Below, one piece after another: positions 47,301-57,075 of a DNA stretch of 64,000 bases (the stretch's first letter is position 1; each line of letters begins with the position of its first letter). The position numbers were made by a program, and so were the translations under genes. The notes beneath the pieces are model-generated. The model saw only the letters and a list, made by a program, of their open reading frames with translations. It was not told where the DNA came from and ran no database searches. The DNA comes from Codonopsis lanceolata (taxonomy: Eukaryota > Streptophyta > Magnoliopsida > Asterales > Campanulaceae), in NCBI GenBank assembly GCA_013146195.2, contig CM028377.1, positions 165,023,824 to 165,087,823 on the forward strand, given 5' to 3'.

Positions 47301-49255
47301 CATTTCTGACCTTGAAGGAGCGGTTGACCAATGCACCTTTATTGGTCCTTCCTTGTTTTGACAAAACCTTTGAGATAGAGTGTGATGCGTCGGGGATCGG
47401 GATTGGAGCTGTGCTCATGCAAGAAGGGCGTCCGTTAGCCTATTTTAGTGAAAAGTTGAGTGGAGCCACATTGAACTACCCCACCTACGACAAGGAACTC
47501 TATGCATTGGTTCGGGCATTGGAAACGTGGCAGCACTATTTATGGCCCAAGGAGTTCGTCATTCGCACGGACCATGAATCTTTGAAGCACTTGAAGAGTC
47601 AACAAAAGTTGAACCGTCGACATGCCCGTTGGGTTGAGTTCATTGAAACATTTCCCTATGTCATCCGGTACAAACAAGGTAAGGAGAATGTGGTAGCCGA
47701 TGCCCTTTCTCGGAGGTATGTGTTGCTGTCCAATTTAGATGCAAGGATTTTAGGATTCGAGCACATTAAGCAATTATACCATGATGATGCTGATTTTAGT
47801 AAAGATTATGTGGGTTGTGAAAAGATTGCATGTGGGAAGTTTTATCGGGTAGATGATTTTCTATTTCGTGAGAGCAAACTTTGCATACCCGCTTGTTCCA
47901 TGAGAGAGTTGCTTGTAAGGGAAGCCCATGGTGGAGGCTTGATGGGACACTTTGGTGTGGCCAAGACCTTATCGGTCTTGCAAGAACATTTCTTTTGGCC
48001 ACACATGAGGAAAGATGTTGAGAGGATTTGTGCTAAGTGCCTAACTTGTTTGAAGGCTAAGTCTAAGGTCCACCCACATGGACTTTACATGCCTTTGCCT
48101 ATCCCTAGTCACCCGTGGACGGACATATCTATGGACTTTGTCTTAGGATTACCAAGGACTAAGTTTGGTAGAGACTCCATTTTTGTTGTTGTCGATAGGT
48201 TTTCAAAAATGGCACATTTTATTCCTTGTCACAAGACCGACGATGCTTCTCATGTCGCGAATTTGTTCTTTCGCGAAATAGTTAGGCTTCATGGAATGCC
48301 CAGGACCATAGTGTCGGATAGGGATGTTAAATTTTTGAGTTACTTTTGGAAGACTTTGTGGGGTAAATTGGGCACAAAACTTTTGTTTTCCACCACTTGT
48401 CACCCACAAACGGATGGACAAACGGAGGTCGTCAATAGAACTTTATCAACACTTTTGAGGTCCATACTGTCCAAAAACATCAAGGCTTGGGAGGAGTGTT
48501 TACCACACATTGAATTTGCATATAATCGTAGTTTACATTCAGCAACTCATTTTTCTCCATTTGAATTGGTTTATGGTTTTAATCCTCTAACACCGTTGGA
48601 TTTATCACCGTTACCTGTTTCTGAGTTTGTTAATGTAGATGGCGAAAAGAAGGCTGAATTTGTGAAGAAATTACATGAGAAGGCAAGGCTCAATGTTGAG
48701 CGAAGGACCGAGCAATATGTGCGACAAGCCAACAAGGGTCGCAAGCATGTAACCTTTGAACCGGGGGATTGGGTATGGCTGCACATGCGCAAAGAGAGGT
48801 TTCCGGAACAAAGAAAATCCAAATTGATGCCAAGGGGAGATGGCCCGTTTCAAGTCCTTGCAAGGGTCAACGATAATGCATACAAATTGGACCTTCCCGG
48901 TGAGTATAAAGTCAATGCTACTTTCAATGTTGCTGATCTAAGTCCTTATGATGTAGGTGACGATTTGAGGACAAATCGCTTCCAAGAGAGAGGGGATGAT
49001 GAGGCCCAAGTAACCAAGGATCCACCGACAATGCAATCAATGAATGGACCAATGACAAGGGCTCGAGCCAGGAAAATTCAAAACGAAGTCCTCATTTTAT
49101 CCCGGGAGATATTTGATTTGGAGACCCAAATTATGGCACGCAAAGGAAGCATCAAAACGGGTCAAGAAATGTTAATGAACACTTTAATTTATTTGGATGA
49201 AGGAGGATACAAAGGGCTGAATTTAGGCGCCCCAAACAAGCCCCAATCAGCCTAA
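44351..49255 (+). CDS. CRM-type gag-pol polyprotein, intact
   Basis: One open frame of 1634 aa from ATG 44351 (M-S-E-E-S-G). An ATG 15 bp upstream (44336) is absent from the related copy, so 44351 is preferred. Order: Gag core ~115-275; CCHC knuckle C344-C347-H352-C357; acidic stretch ~375-400; protease D438-G-G-S; RT with Y-F-D-D at 863-866; RNase H with first Asp 1012; integrase zinc region from H1193; catalytic D1262, D1323, E1359 (35 residues between the last two); C-terminal tail with R-A-R-A-R-K. The last ~86 residues are encoded by the 3' LTR. All catalytic residues I looked for are present, so it may be active. Products would form cytoplasmic particles, copy the RNA and integrate DNA, in the CRM clade often into centromeric chromatin. 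Confidence 0.93.
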   Translation: MSEESGIGDGGDVTGNKLFMEALMSKIEGMLRAHNEEIFDRIGRLESAQKQKSKVEGTSRDEVERGEPPRRRFEEDHFGGRDEWDDYESEFGRRNQYRRDDRRDDRRDGNREDHNLNGIKLKIPTFMGKEDPELYLEWEMKIERIFGFHNYSEIKKVKLAAIEFTEYASVWWDKLRRERERYRDPPIETWEEMKRVMRLRFIPPHYIRDLHHKLQTLRQGTKSVEEFYKELEMALLRADVRETPEQTMARFLTGLNREIFKVVDLQEYGNMTELLQKALKVERQVKTDKNYSLARTPWKASAGSQRNDKFDKSFVKTKVEAPKTTAPVPNKGETSQPKTKSVKCFKCHGFGHYANECGNKKVMVMLDSGEYVPLEEEEEEEGVEGDEYSEDEEGAEGDCLVTRRVLSAQLKEEEESQRENLFHTRCRVNDQICGVIIDGGSCANVVSVNLVKKLGLTMLPHPKPYRLQWLNEQGELKVNKQVLLKFKIGKYEDELMCDVVPMQATHILLGRPWQFDRRVVHNGYTNKYTFDFDNKHIALAPLTPKQVFQDQLTLQRENSASKEKNIENAEKKESMRENKREGPAKNESEKRVIAGQKESEGPVKKMSDKRVITGQKESELIEKEKSVREKRSLIAKVSEVKRAMLLEKPMIILMFREALVNTNNDLTASLPSSLSSLIQEFEDVFPKEIPSGLPPIRGIEHQIDFVPGASIPNRPAYRCNPEETKELQRQIEGLLAKGQVRESMSPCAVPVLLVPKKDGSWRMCTDCRAINNITVKYRYPIPRLDDMLDELHGSKFFTKLDLTQGYHQIRMREGDEWKTAFKTKHGLYEWLVMPFGLTNAPSTFMRLMNHVLREFIGKFVVVYFDDILIFSKTLDEHVVHLKSVLGALRDAKLYANLDKCTFGTDRLVFLGFVVSSQGIQVDEEKVRAIQEWKSPTTVGEVRSFHGLASFYRRFVKDFSSIAAPLTEVIKKHVGFKWGEAQEKAFLTLKERLTNAPLLVLPCFDKTFEIECDASGIGIGAVLMQEGRPLAYFSEKLSGATLNYPTYDKELYALVRALETWQHYLWPKEFVIRTDHESLKHLKSQQKLNRRHARWVEFIETFPYVIRYKQGKENVVADALSRRYVLLSNLDARILGFEHIKQLYHDDADFSKDYVGCEKIACGKFYRVDDFLFRESKLCIPACSMRELLVREAHGGGLMGHFGVAKTLSVLQEHFFWPHMRKDVERICAKCLTCLKAKSKVHPHGLYMPLPIPSHPWTDISMDFVLGLPRTKFGRDSIFVVVDRFSKMAHFIPCHKTDDASHVANLFFREIVRLHGMPRTIVSDRDVKFLSYFWKTLWGKLGTKLLFSTTCHPQTDGQTEVVNRTLSTLLRSILSKNIKAWEECLPHIEFAYNRSLHSATHFSPFELVYGFNPLTPLDLSPLPVSEFVNVDGEKKAEFVKKLHEKARLNVERRTEQYVRQANKGRKHVTFEPGDWVWLHMRKERFPEQRKSKLMPRGDGPFQVLARVNDNAYKLDLPGEYKVNATFNVADLSPYDVGDDLRTNRFQERGDDEAQVTKDPPTMQSMNGPMTRARARKIQNEVLILSREIFDLETQIMARKGSIKTGQEMLMNTLIYLDEGGYKGLNLGAPNKPQSA
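48983..48996 (+). promoter_or_regulatory. Polypurine tract of CRM-type element 1
   Basis: aagagagagggga lies directly before the LTR start TGATGAGG. It lies within the coding frame. Confidence 0.85.
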
Positions 49256-49865
49256 CAAATGGCAAGAATTTCGGCCAAGGAAGAACAAGGAAGAAGGATC
49301 TAGAAGGCATTAGATTTCAGCCCAAGAAGAAGGATCTAGAAGGCTTCTAGAAGGCTGATGACTCAGCCTTATCCTCTAGCTAATTTCAGCCCTAGTATAG
49401 GATAATCAAGGAGAATATTCTCCATCTAGTCATAGATCTTATCCTTATTTAGATAGTTGGTTAAATCTTATCTCTTTGTAGCCAATGGCAGCCTAGTTCT
49501 CCTAGCTATATATAGGGCTGCCCCTATCTATTGTAATCAGAATTTTATGAATGAAAAAGTGAGTTTTCTTTTCAACCTTGAGTATTCAAGTCTAATTGAG
49601 CGATCGGGGGTTACCCGAGTACTCGCGAACCTATCAATCGTCCTTCCATAGCGATTGTGTCGTTCTTCACTATCCTTTGATTGCCGGTTTCGTCATACGA
49701 AGGTTGAGGGCTGATTACCCATTGATTGTCGTGTGCGTGAACCCGAGGTCGAGGTTCCACTTCCATTGCCGCCCAAATCATTTCCATCTCCATTAATTGC
49801 TGCCAGCTCGTTTTTCTCTCTTAGTTGCTGATTTTATGAGTTTTTCCCCAACAAAGCTCATATCA
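48997..49865 (+). repeat. CRM-type element 1, 3' LTR
   Basis: 869 bp. Its first ~259 bp encode the end of the polyprotein. It lacks a ~57-bp subrepeat present in the 5' LTR and differs in small indels near 49300 and 49470-49530. Confidence 0.9.
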
Positions 49866-51799
49866 AAAGCCAACGGTGTATTTTTAATCATGTGAGGATC
49901 TTCAGCATAGGAAGCCCTATATCACATGAACTTTACCATTGGAAGTAAACAATGTCAATGGAAAATTTTTATTCATGTGATGATGAGCTTTTAAGCTAGA
50001 AGAAGGATTTCTGGGTGGGAATCTTACATTCTTTAGCAAGGACTATAGCCACATATCACACGAATCTTACCAATAGAAGTAAACCAAGCAAGTGGCGGAT
50101 TTTTAATCATGTGTTGAGCTTTTCAGCAAAGGAAGCCCTATAACACATGAACCTTACCAATGGAAGTAAACAAAGTCAATGGCAGATTTTTAATAATGTT
50201 GTTGAGCTTAAGCTAGAAGAAGGATTTCTAGGTGGGAAGTTTACACTCTTTAGTAAGGACAACAGCCCTATGTCACATGAATCTTACCAATACAAGTAAA
50301 CAAAGCCAATGAAGGATTTTTAATCATGTGATGAGCTTCAGCAAAGGAAACCGTATATCACTTGAATCTTACCAATGTAAGTAAAAAAAATCTAAGGCGG
50401 ATTTTTTATCATGTCATGAGCTTATTAAGCAAGAAGAAGGATTTCTCGAAGGGAAGCTTACGCACTTTAGCAAGGATAGCAACCCTATATCACATAAACC
50501 TTACTAATCGAAATAAACAAACTATTGGTGGATTTTCGTCATGTGATGATCTTCAGCAAAGGAAGCCCTATGACACATGAACCTTACAAATGGTGAAATA
50601 AACAAAGTCAATGGCGGATTCTTAATCATGTGACGAGCTTAAGCAAGAAGAAGGATTTGGTGGGAAACTCACACCCTTTAGCAAGGACATCAATCCTATA
50701 TCACATAAACTTTACCAATAGAAATAAACATACTATTGGTAGGTTTTCCTCATGTGATGATCTTCAGGAAAGGAAGCTCTATAACACATGAACCTTACAA
50801 ATGGTGAAATAAAAAAAGTCAATGGCAGAATTTTAATCATGTGATGAGATTAAGTAAGATGAAGGATTTGTCGATGGGAAGTTTACACTAACATGAACCT
50901 TACCAATAGAAATAAACAAAGCCAATGGAGAGTTTTTAATCATGTGATGAGCTGAAAACAAGAAGAAGTATTTCTTGGTGGGAAGCTTACACACTTTAGC
51001 AAGGATAGCAACCCTATATCACTTGAACCTTACCAATAGAAGTAAATAAAGCCAATGATGGATTTTTAATCATGTGATGAGCTTCTGCAAAGGAAGCCTT
51101 ATATCACATGAACCTTAACAATGGATGTAAACAAAGTCAATGGCAAATTTTTAATCATGTGATGAGCGTAAGGTAGAAAAAGGATTTCTGGGTGGGAAGC
51201 TTACACTCTTTCGCAGGGACAGCAGTCCTACATCACATGAACCTCACCAATACATGTAAGCAGGGGAGAATAGGAGTATGTCAATGATGTAAAGCAGTGT
51301 ATTGGAAAGAATTGGTTCAAAAATGGTTACAAAGCCAATGGAGGATTTTTAATCATGTGATGAGCTTCAGTAAAGGAAGTCATATATCACTTGAACCTTA
51401 CAAATAGAAGTAAACAATGTCAATGACGGATTTTTAATCATGTGATGAGCCTCAGCAAAAGAAGTCCTATATACCACATGAATCTTACCAACGGGAGTAA
51501 ACAAAGTCACCCGCGATTTTTAATCATGTGATTAGTTTAAGCAAGAAGAAGGATTTCTCATAGGGAAGCTTACACAATTTAGCAAGGATAGCAACCCTAT
51601 ATCACTTGAACCTTTCCAATAAAAGTAAACAAAGCGAATGGCAGATTTTTATTCATGTGACGAGTTTCAGCAAAGGATGCCCCCCTATATAAAATTAACC
51701 TTACCAATGGAGAAGTAAACAAAGTCAATGGCGGATTTTAAACATATGATGAGCTTAAACAAAGAGAAGGATTTCTCGGTGGGAAGCTTACACTCTTTA
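49866..51799. repeat. Satellite array, alternating ~86/~131-bp monomers
   Basis: The motif ttttaatcatgtgatgagctt recurs at spacings close to 86, 134, 87, 130, 85 and so on. A short and a long monomer alternate as a ~217-bp dimer. Each monomer ends with tcacatgaaccttaccaat, agaagtaaacaaag and tcaatggcgga. tcatgtga and tcacatga form a dyad within each monomer. The array begins at the CRM LTR end and is cut at 51799 by the Tekay LTR. Confidence 0.9.
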
Positions 51800-52353
51800 T
51801 GTGACGACCCGACCCGGACCCCGAGATGGAATCACAAGTCAAGTCGTCCAAATAGGACAACAATACAATCAAAGACTCGCTTTGGAAAACGACGTGACGC
51901 AACATTTCGATGAAGCGACTCGGCACCAAAAGGCCGGAATATTTTAAAACTTTTACACCTGATATAACAATTAATACAATTATACCAAATCATCGGCGAC
52001 TTTACTACCGGAACCCAACACTACACAGTTCATGCAAATATACCTCGACGGCTATAACATGCCGGAGAACAACATACTTAAATAAGAGCTAAAGTAATGC
52101 CCAGCGGAAGTTTTAAACAGATGAACCATAATACAGCTATACAAGGCTCGGCGTACATGTGCACTCAAAATAGAATACCAAGATAGACACAAATACAACA
52201 AAACCAAATTCCCAAGCGAAGTCTAAATGACTTGCTATACCCAACGTCCTTACAAAACAGAACAAAATAAGGACATCTAAAAACCACAACCTCGTCGCGT
52301 GCGATCACGGACAAGCGCAAATCCTGCAACACCTCAACGAGCGGTACCTGAAC
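51800..52353 (-). repeat. Tekay 3' LTR, left segment
   Basis: It starts tgtgacgacccgacccgg and is homologous to the start of the solo LTR at 35441. It is interrupted at 52353 by CRM-type element 2. Confidence 0.8.
52349..52353. repeat. Target duplication TGAAC, left copy
   Basis: TGAAC here is repeated at 57595-57599 and flanks CRM-type element 2 perfectly. Confidence 0.92.
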
Positions 52354-53173
52354 TGATGAGGCCCAAGTCACCAAGGAACCCAATGAAGAGGCCCAAGTCA
52401 CCAAGGAATCAAATAATGAGGCCCAAATCATCAAGGAGCTGCCAACAATGCATGGACCAATGACAAGGGCTCGGGCTAGGAAAATTCAAAATGAAGTCCC
52501 CAATTTATCCCGAGAGACATTTGAGGTAGAAGCCCAAATTATGGCACGCAATGGAGGAGTCAAAGCGGGTCAAGGAAAATGGGTGAACACATTAATATTT
52601 GCGGATGAAGGAGGATGCAATGGGCTGAATTTGGGCGCCCCAAACAAGGCTTAAGGCAGCAAGGAAGAAGGATCTAGGGACTTCTAGAAGGCCTAGAGAA
52701 GAAACAACAAGGAGAATATTCTCCAAATTATGCTGCCTAGTCATAGGATCTTATCCTTATTAGTTAGTTTGTTAGATCTTATCCTTTTAGCTAGATCTTA
52801 TCCTTTTTGTAACCAATGGCATCCTAGATCTCCTAGCTATATATAGGGCTGCCCCTATCTATTGTAATCAGATTTTTATGAATGAAATTTATGAGAGTTT
52901 TCTTTCCAACCTTGAGTATTCAAGACTATTGAGCGATCGGGGGTTACCCGAGTACTCACGAACCTATCAATCGACCCTCCATATCGATTGTGTCGTTCTT
53001 CACTATCCTTTGATTGCCGGTTTCGTCATACGAAGGTTAAGGGCTGAATACCCGTTGATTGTCGTGTGCGTGAACCCGAGGTCGAGGTTCCATTTCCATC
53101 CATTTGCTGCCAGCTCGTTTTTTCTCTCTTAGTTGCTGCGTTTTATGAGTTTTCCCCAACAAAACTCATATCA
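52354..53173 (+). repeat. CRM-type element 2, 5' LTR
   Basis: 820 bp, TGATGAGG to CATATCA. CCAAT and TATA boxes are near 52813 and 52840. Small open frames inside are the LTR-encoded tail of the polyprotein. Confidence 0.93.
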
Positions 53174-53175
53174 TT

Positions 53176-53187
53176 TGGTATCAGAGC
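53176..53187 (+). promoter_or_regulatory. Primer-binding site, initiator Met-tRNA type
   Basis: TGGTATCAGAGC, two bases after the LTR. Confidence 0.93.
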
Positions 53188-54432
53188 GAGGTTCGGCTTC
53201 CACGACTATCCTTTTAATTAATTGTTTTTGCTGTCCATATTTCTTTCTCTTTTTCTGCTTGCTTCGAACAACCTAACTAATCTGGACTGTTTTGTTCTTT
53301 TCGTGTTCTATCTTCAAAAAGAAAAGAAAAAAATATCTCTAATTGTTATCTTTGTGCTACCCTTCGTTCTTGCTTGTTTCGGCCTAGCATCATATACCCT
53401 AAAGGCTGTTTGCTTTCTTTTAGTTGCTGTCTTCTCGAAATTATACCCAAGGCTGTTGCAATTTCGTTTTTCCATCTTTGAATCCTCTTATTTATTGGTA
53501 TAACCTCAAAAAGAAAAAGGAAAATACCTATAAGTGGCTGTTTTGCTTCCTAGTTTGCTATTCAAAGTGTTTTAGGCTGTTTGACATTCCCGTTTTCCTT
53601 CTTTATTAGTTGTGTTGCTGTTTGCTTTTCATTGCTATATCTTCAAGACCCAAATGAAATTGTTGGTGTCAACCCGAAGAAAAGACAAAAAAATATATAT
53701 CTAGAACCAAATATTGCTGTTTCATTTCCGTCTTATATCTCTAAGGCTGTTTGTCATTCTCGAATTTATAAAGGCTGTTTTGCTCGTTCCGTTGGATCCA
53801 ATAAGTATAACGGCTGGAAACTCTAATTGCACCCTACAAGCATCCCGAATAGGATGTGGTGCTAACTGAGCCACAACGCCACGTACTGGATCTCTTTTCC
53901 GTGCCTTCCTTCTTTGTTGCTGTTTTACATGCACTTTGCTTTCTCAAAACACCGAGTGTGGCTGTTTGCATCTTTTTGTTTTATCTTCAAGGCCGAGTGT
54001 TTGTGGCTGTTGTGTTCATCTAATTTCCTCAAAAAATCAAGTGTTTGTGGCTGTTTTGTGGCTGCTTTGCAGATTCGTTTCCCAACTCTAAATCCAAGTG
54101 TTTATTGCTAATTCCTTCTTCTTTCCGATTGTGAGTTTGTGAGTTGCTTGTGGCTGTTTCCTTTTGCTCTTAGTCTTGTTGCTTTAAGGTTGAGAAGTTG
54201 AGAGGAAAAAGGCAAGAGAGGGTGAGATCAAAAGAGGGAAAAAGCCATTTGAGTGTATACACGAGAGAAGTGATCTTATTTGAGCGAAACACGTAAGGGA
54301 GAGCTGTGAGGAATTTATATATATCTTGTTATAATCTTTGTGCAGATTTGGAATGTCGGAGGAAAGTGGAAATTGGTGTATTGGTGAGGTGATGTTACGG
54401 GAACAAACTGTTCATGGAGGCCTTAATGTCAA
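53188..54432 (+). other. Leader of CRM-type element 2
   Basis: Untranslated. It contains the conserved block at 53790-53893. The ATG equivalent to element 1's start (54353) is present, but small indels by 54430 shift its frame, so translation of the long ORF would have to begin at 54433. Confidence 0.6.
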
Positions 54433-57075
54433 ATGTCCAATATCGAAGGGATGTTGAGGGCCCATAACGAGGAGATCTTTGATAGAATTGGTAGGTTGGA
54501 GAGTGCCCAAAAACAAAAGAGTAAAGTGGAGGGTACTAGTAGGGATGAAGTTGAAAGAGGTGAGCCACCCCGGCGTAGGTTTGAAGAGGACCATTTTGGG
54601 GGTCGGGATGAATGGGATGATTATGAATCTGAATTTGGTAGGAGGAATCAATATAGGAGAGATGATAGGAGAGATGATAGGAGGGATGGCAATCGAGAGG
54701 ACCATAATCTCAATGGAATTAAATTGAAGATTCCCACCTTCATGGGAAAGGAGGACCCGGAATTGTACCTTGAATGGGAAATGAAAATTGAGCGAATTTT
54801 TGGGTTTCACAACTATTCCGAAATTAAGAAAGTGAAGTTGGCAGCCATTGAGTTCACCGAATATGCTTCGGTTTGGTGGGACAAACTTAGGAGGGAAAGA
54901 GAGAGGTATAGGGATCCACCGATTGAGACGTGGGAGGAGATGAAGAGGGTCATGAGGTTGAGGTTTATTCCACCCCATTACATTCGGGACCTTCACCACA
55001 AATTGCAAACATTGAGGCAAGGCACCAAGAGTGTAGAGGAGTTCTACAAAGAGCTCGAAATGGCTCTACTTAGGGCTGATGTGAGAGAGACTCCGGAGCA
55101 AACCATGGCAAGATTCCTTACCGGTCTGAATAGAGAAATTTTCAAAGTGGTTGATCTTCAAGAATATGGCAACATGACGGAGTTGTTGCAAAAGGCCCTT
55201 AAGGTGGAAAGACAAGTGAAAGCGGACAAAAATTATTCCCTTGCAAGAACCCCATGGAAGGCTAGTGTGGGAAATCCAAGAAATGACAAGTTTGACAAGG
55301 GTTTCATCAAGACCAAAGTTGAGGCACCCAAGACTACCGCTCCCGTTCCAAACAAAGGTGAAACTTCTCAACCCAAAACTAAATCGGTAAAATGCTTTAA
55401 ATGTCATGGGTTTGGGCACTATGCCAATGAATGTGGTAACAAGAAGGTTATGGTGATGTTGGATAGTGGTGAGTATGTTCCTCTAGAGGAGGAAGAAGAG
55501 GAAGAGGGAGTTGAGGGAGATGAGTATAGTGAGGATGAGGAAGGTGCCGAGGGAGATTGTTTAGTGACTCGAAGGGTTTTGAGTGCTCAATTGAAGGAGG
55601 AAGAAGAAAGTCAAAGGGAAAATCTGTTTCACACTAGGTGTAGGGTGAATGACCAGATTTGTGGGGTGATAATAGATGGGGGAAGTTGTGCAAATGTGGT
55701 AAGTGTAAACTTAGTGAAGAAGTTGGGATTGACCATGCTACCCCATCCTAAACCCTACCGCTTGCAATGGTTGAATGAGCAAGGAGAGTTGAAGGTGAAC
55801 AAGCAAGTCCTCTTGAAGTTTAAGATAGGGAAGTATGAGGATGAGCTTATGTGTGATGTGGTGCCAATGCAAGCCACCCATATCCTTCTTGGGAGGCCGT
55901 GGCAATTTGATCGGCGTGTGGTTCATAACGGGTACACCAACAAGTACACGTTTGACTTTGATAACAAACACATTGCACTTGCACCGTTGACCCCAAAGCA
56001 AGTGTTTCAAGATCAATTGACTTTGCAAAGAGAGAATTCGGCAAGTAAGGAAAAGAATATAGAGAATGCCGAGAAAAAAGAGTGTATGAGGGAAAACAAG
56101 AGAGAGGGGCCGGCTAAAAATATGAGTGAAAAAAGAGTGATAGCCGGGCAAAAGGAGAGTGAATTGATAGAGGGGCCGGTTAAAAAAATGAGTGATAAAA
56201 GAGTGATAACCGGGCAAAAGGAGAGTGAGTTGACTGAAAATATCTCAAAAGAAAAGAGTGTGAGAGAAAAGAGAAGTTTAATAGCTAAAGTGAGTGAGGT
56301 CAAAAGAGCGAGGCTACTTGAAAGGCCCATGCTCATGCTCATGTTTCGAAAGGCACTTGTGAATACTAACAATGATTTAATTGCTTCTTTGCCTGTTTCT
56401 GAGTTTGTTAATGCAGATGGCGAAAAGAAGGCTGATTTTGTGAAGAAGTTACATGAGAAAGCAAGGCTCAATGTTGAGCGAAGGACCGAGCAATATGTGC
56501 GACAAGCCAACAAGGGTCGCAAGCAAGTAACCTTTGAACCGGGGGATTGGGTATGGCTGCACATGCGCAAAGAGAGGTTTTCGGACCAAAGAAAATCCAA
56601 ATTGATGCCAAGGGGCGATGGCCCGTTTCAAGTCCTTGCAAGGGTCAACGATAATGCATACAAATTGGACCTTCCCGGTGAGTATAAAGTCAATGCTACT
56701 TTCAATGTTGCTGATCTAAGTCCTTATGATGTAGGTGACGATTTGAGGACAAATCGCTTCCAAGAGAGAGGGGATGATGAGGCCCAAGTCACCAAGGAAC
56801 CCAATGAAGAGGCCCAAGTCACCAAGGAATCAAATAATGAGGCCCAAATCATCAAGGAGCTGCCAACAATGCATGGACCAATGACAAGGGCTCGGGCTAG
56901 GAAAATTCAAAATGAAGTCCCCAATTTATCCCGAGAGACATTTGAGGTAGAAGCCCAAATTATGGCACGCAATGGAGGAGTCAAAGCGGGTCAAGGAAAA
57001 TGGGTGAACACATTAATATTTGCGGATGAAGGAGGATGCAATGGGCTGAATTTGGGCGCCCCAAACAAGGCTTAA
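54433..57075 (+). CDS. Gag-protease fused in frame to integrase C-terminal tail
   Basis: 880 aa. Gag core near the N-terminus; CCHC knuckle starts at C321; acidic stretch ~350-373; protease D415-G-G-S. At Pro654 the sequence passes directly into the post-catalytic integrase tail (V-S-E-F-V-N, then F-E-P-G-D-W-V-W). The last ~100 residues are LTR-encoded, ending at the stop 57073-57075. Compared with element 1, 2253 bp (751 codons) are missing between two cct triplets, so RT, RNase H and the zinc and DDE parts of integrase are gone while the frame stays open. The ATG is 82 bp downstream of the element 1-type start. Such a protein could still make particles, but not copy or integrate DNA. Confidence 0.88.
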   Translation: MSNIEGMLRAHNEEIFDRIGRLESAQKQKSKVEGTSRDEVERGEPPRRRFEEDHFGGRDEWDDYESEFGRRNQYRRDDRRDDRRDGNREDHNLNGIKLKIPTFMGKEDPELYLEWEMKIERIFGFHNYSEIKKVKLAAIEFTEYASVWWDKLRRERERYRDPPIETWEEMKRVMRLRFIPPHYIRDLHHKLQTLRQGTKSVEEFYKELEMALLRADVRETPEQTMARFLTGLNREIFKVVDLQEYGNMTELLQKALKVERQVKADKNYSLARTPWKASVGNPRNDKFDKGFIKTKVEAPKTTAPVPNKGETSQPKTKSVKCFKCHGFGHYANECGNKKVMVMLDSGEYVPLEEEEEEEGVEGDEYSEDEEGAEGDCLVTRRVLSAQLKEEEESQRENLFHTRCRVNDQICGVIIDGGSCANVVSVNLVKKLGLTMLPHPKPYRLQWLNEQGELKVNKQVLLKFKIGKYEDELMCDVVPMQATHILLGRPWQFDRRVVHNGYTNKYTFDFDNKHIALAPLTPKQVFQDQLTLQRENSASKEKNIENAEKKECMRENKREGPAKNMSEKRVIAGQKESELIEGPVKKMSDKRVITGQKESELTENISKEKSVREKRSLIAKVSEVKRARLLERPMLMLMFRKALVNTNNDLIASLPVSEFVNADGEKKADFVKKLHEKARLNVERRTEQYVRQANKGRKQVTFEPGDWVWLHMRKERFSDQRKSKLMPRGDGPFQVLARVNDNAYKLDLPGEYKVNATFNVADLSPYDVGDDLRTNRFQERGDDEAQVTKEPNEEAQVTKESNNEAQIIKELPTMHGPMTRARARKIQNEVPNLSRETFEVEAQIMARNGGVKAGQGKWVNTLIFADEGGCNGLNLGAPNKA
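56762..56774 (+). promoter_or_regulatory. Polypurine tract of CRM-type element 2
   Basis: aagagagagggga directly before the 3' LTR, identical to element 1. Confidence 0.85.

Larger units (their letters stand above)
42453..49865 (+). mobile_element. CRM-type chromovirus, apparently autonomous
   Basis: LTRs (925 and 869 bp) begin TGATGAGGCCC and end CTCATATCA. An initiator-Met primer site, ~0.96-kb leader, one intact polyprotein and a polypurine tract lie between. The polyprotein C-terminus reads into the 3' LTR, a trait known in CRM elements, and the LTR start TGATGA is also CRM-like. Flanks are GTGGG (left) and AAAGC (right), so there is no target duplication. The left LTR carries a ~57-bp segment missing from the right LTR. 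Lineage call is from motifs; a Reina-type chromovirus is the main alternative. Confidence 0.85.

Noticed and set aside
54412..55020. Minus-strand ORF of ~200 codons opposite gag, in both CRM elements (also 44402-45007)
   Set aside because: Shadow of the well-supported gag frame; conserved only because gag is conserved.
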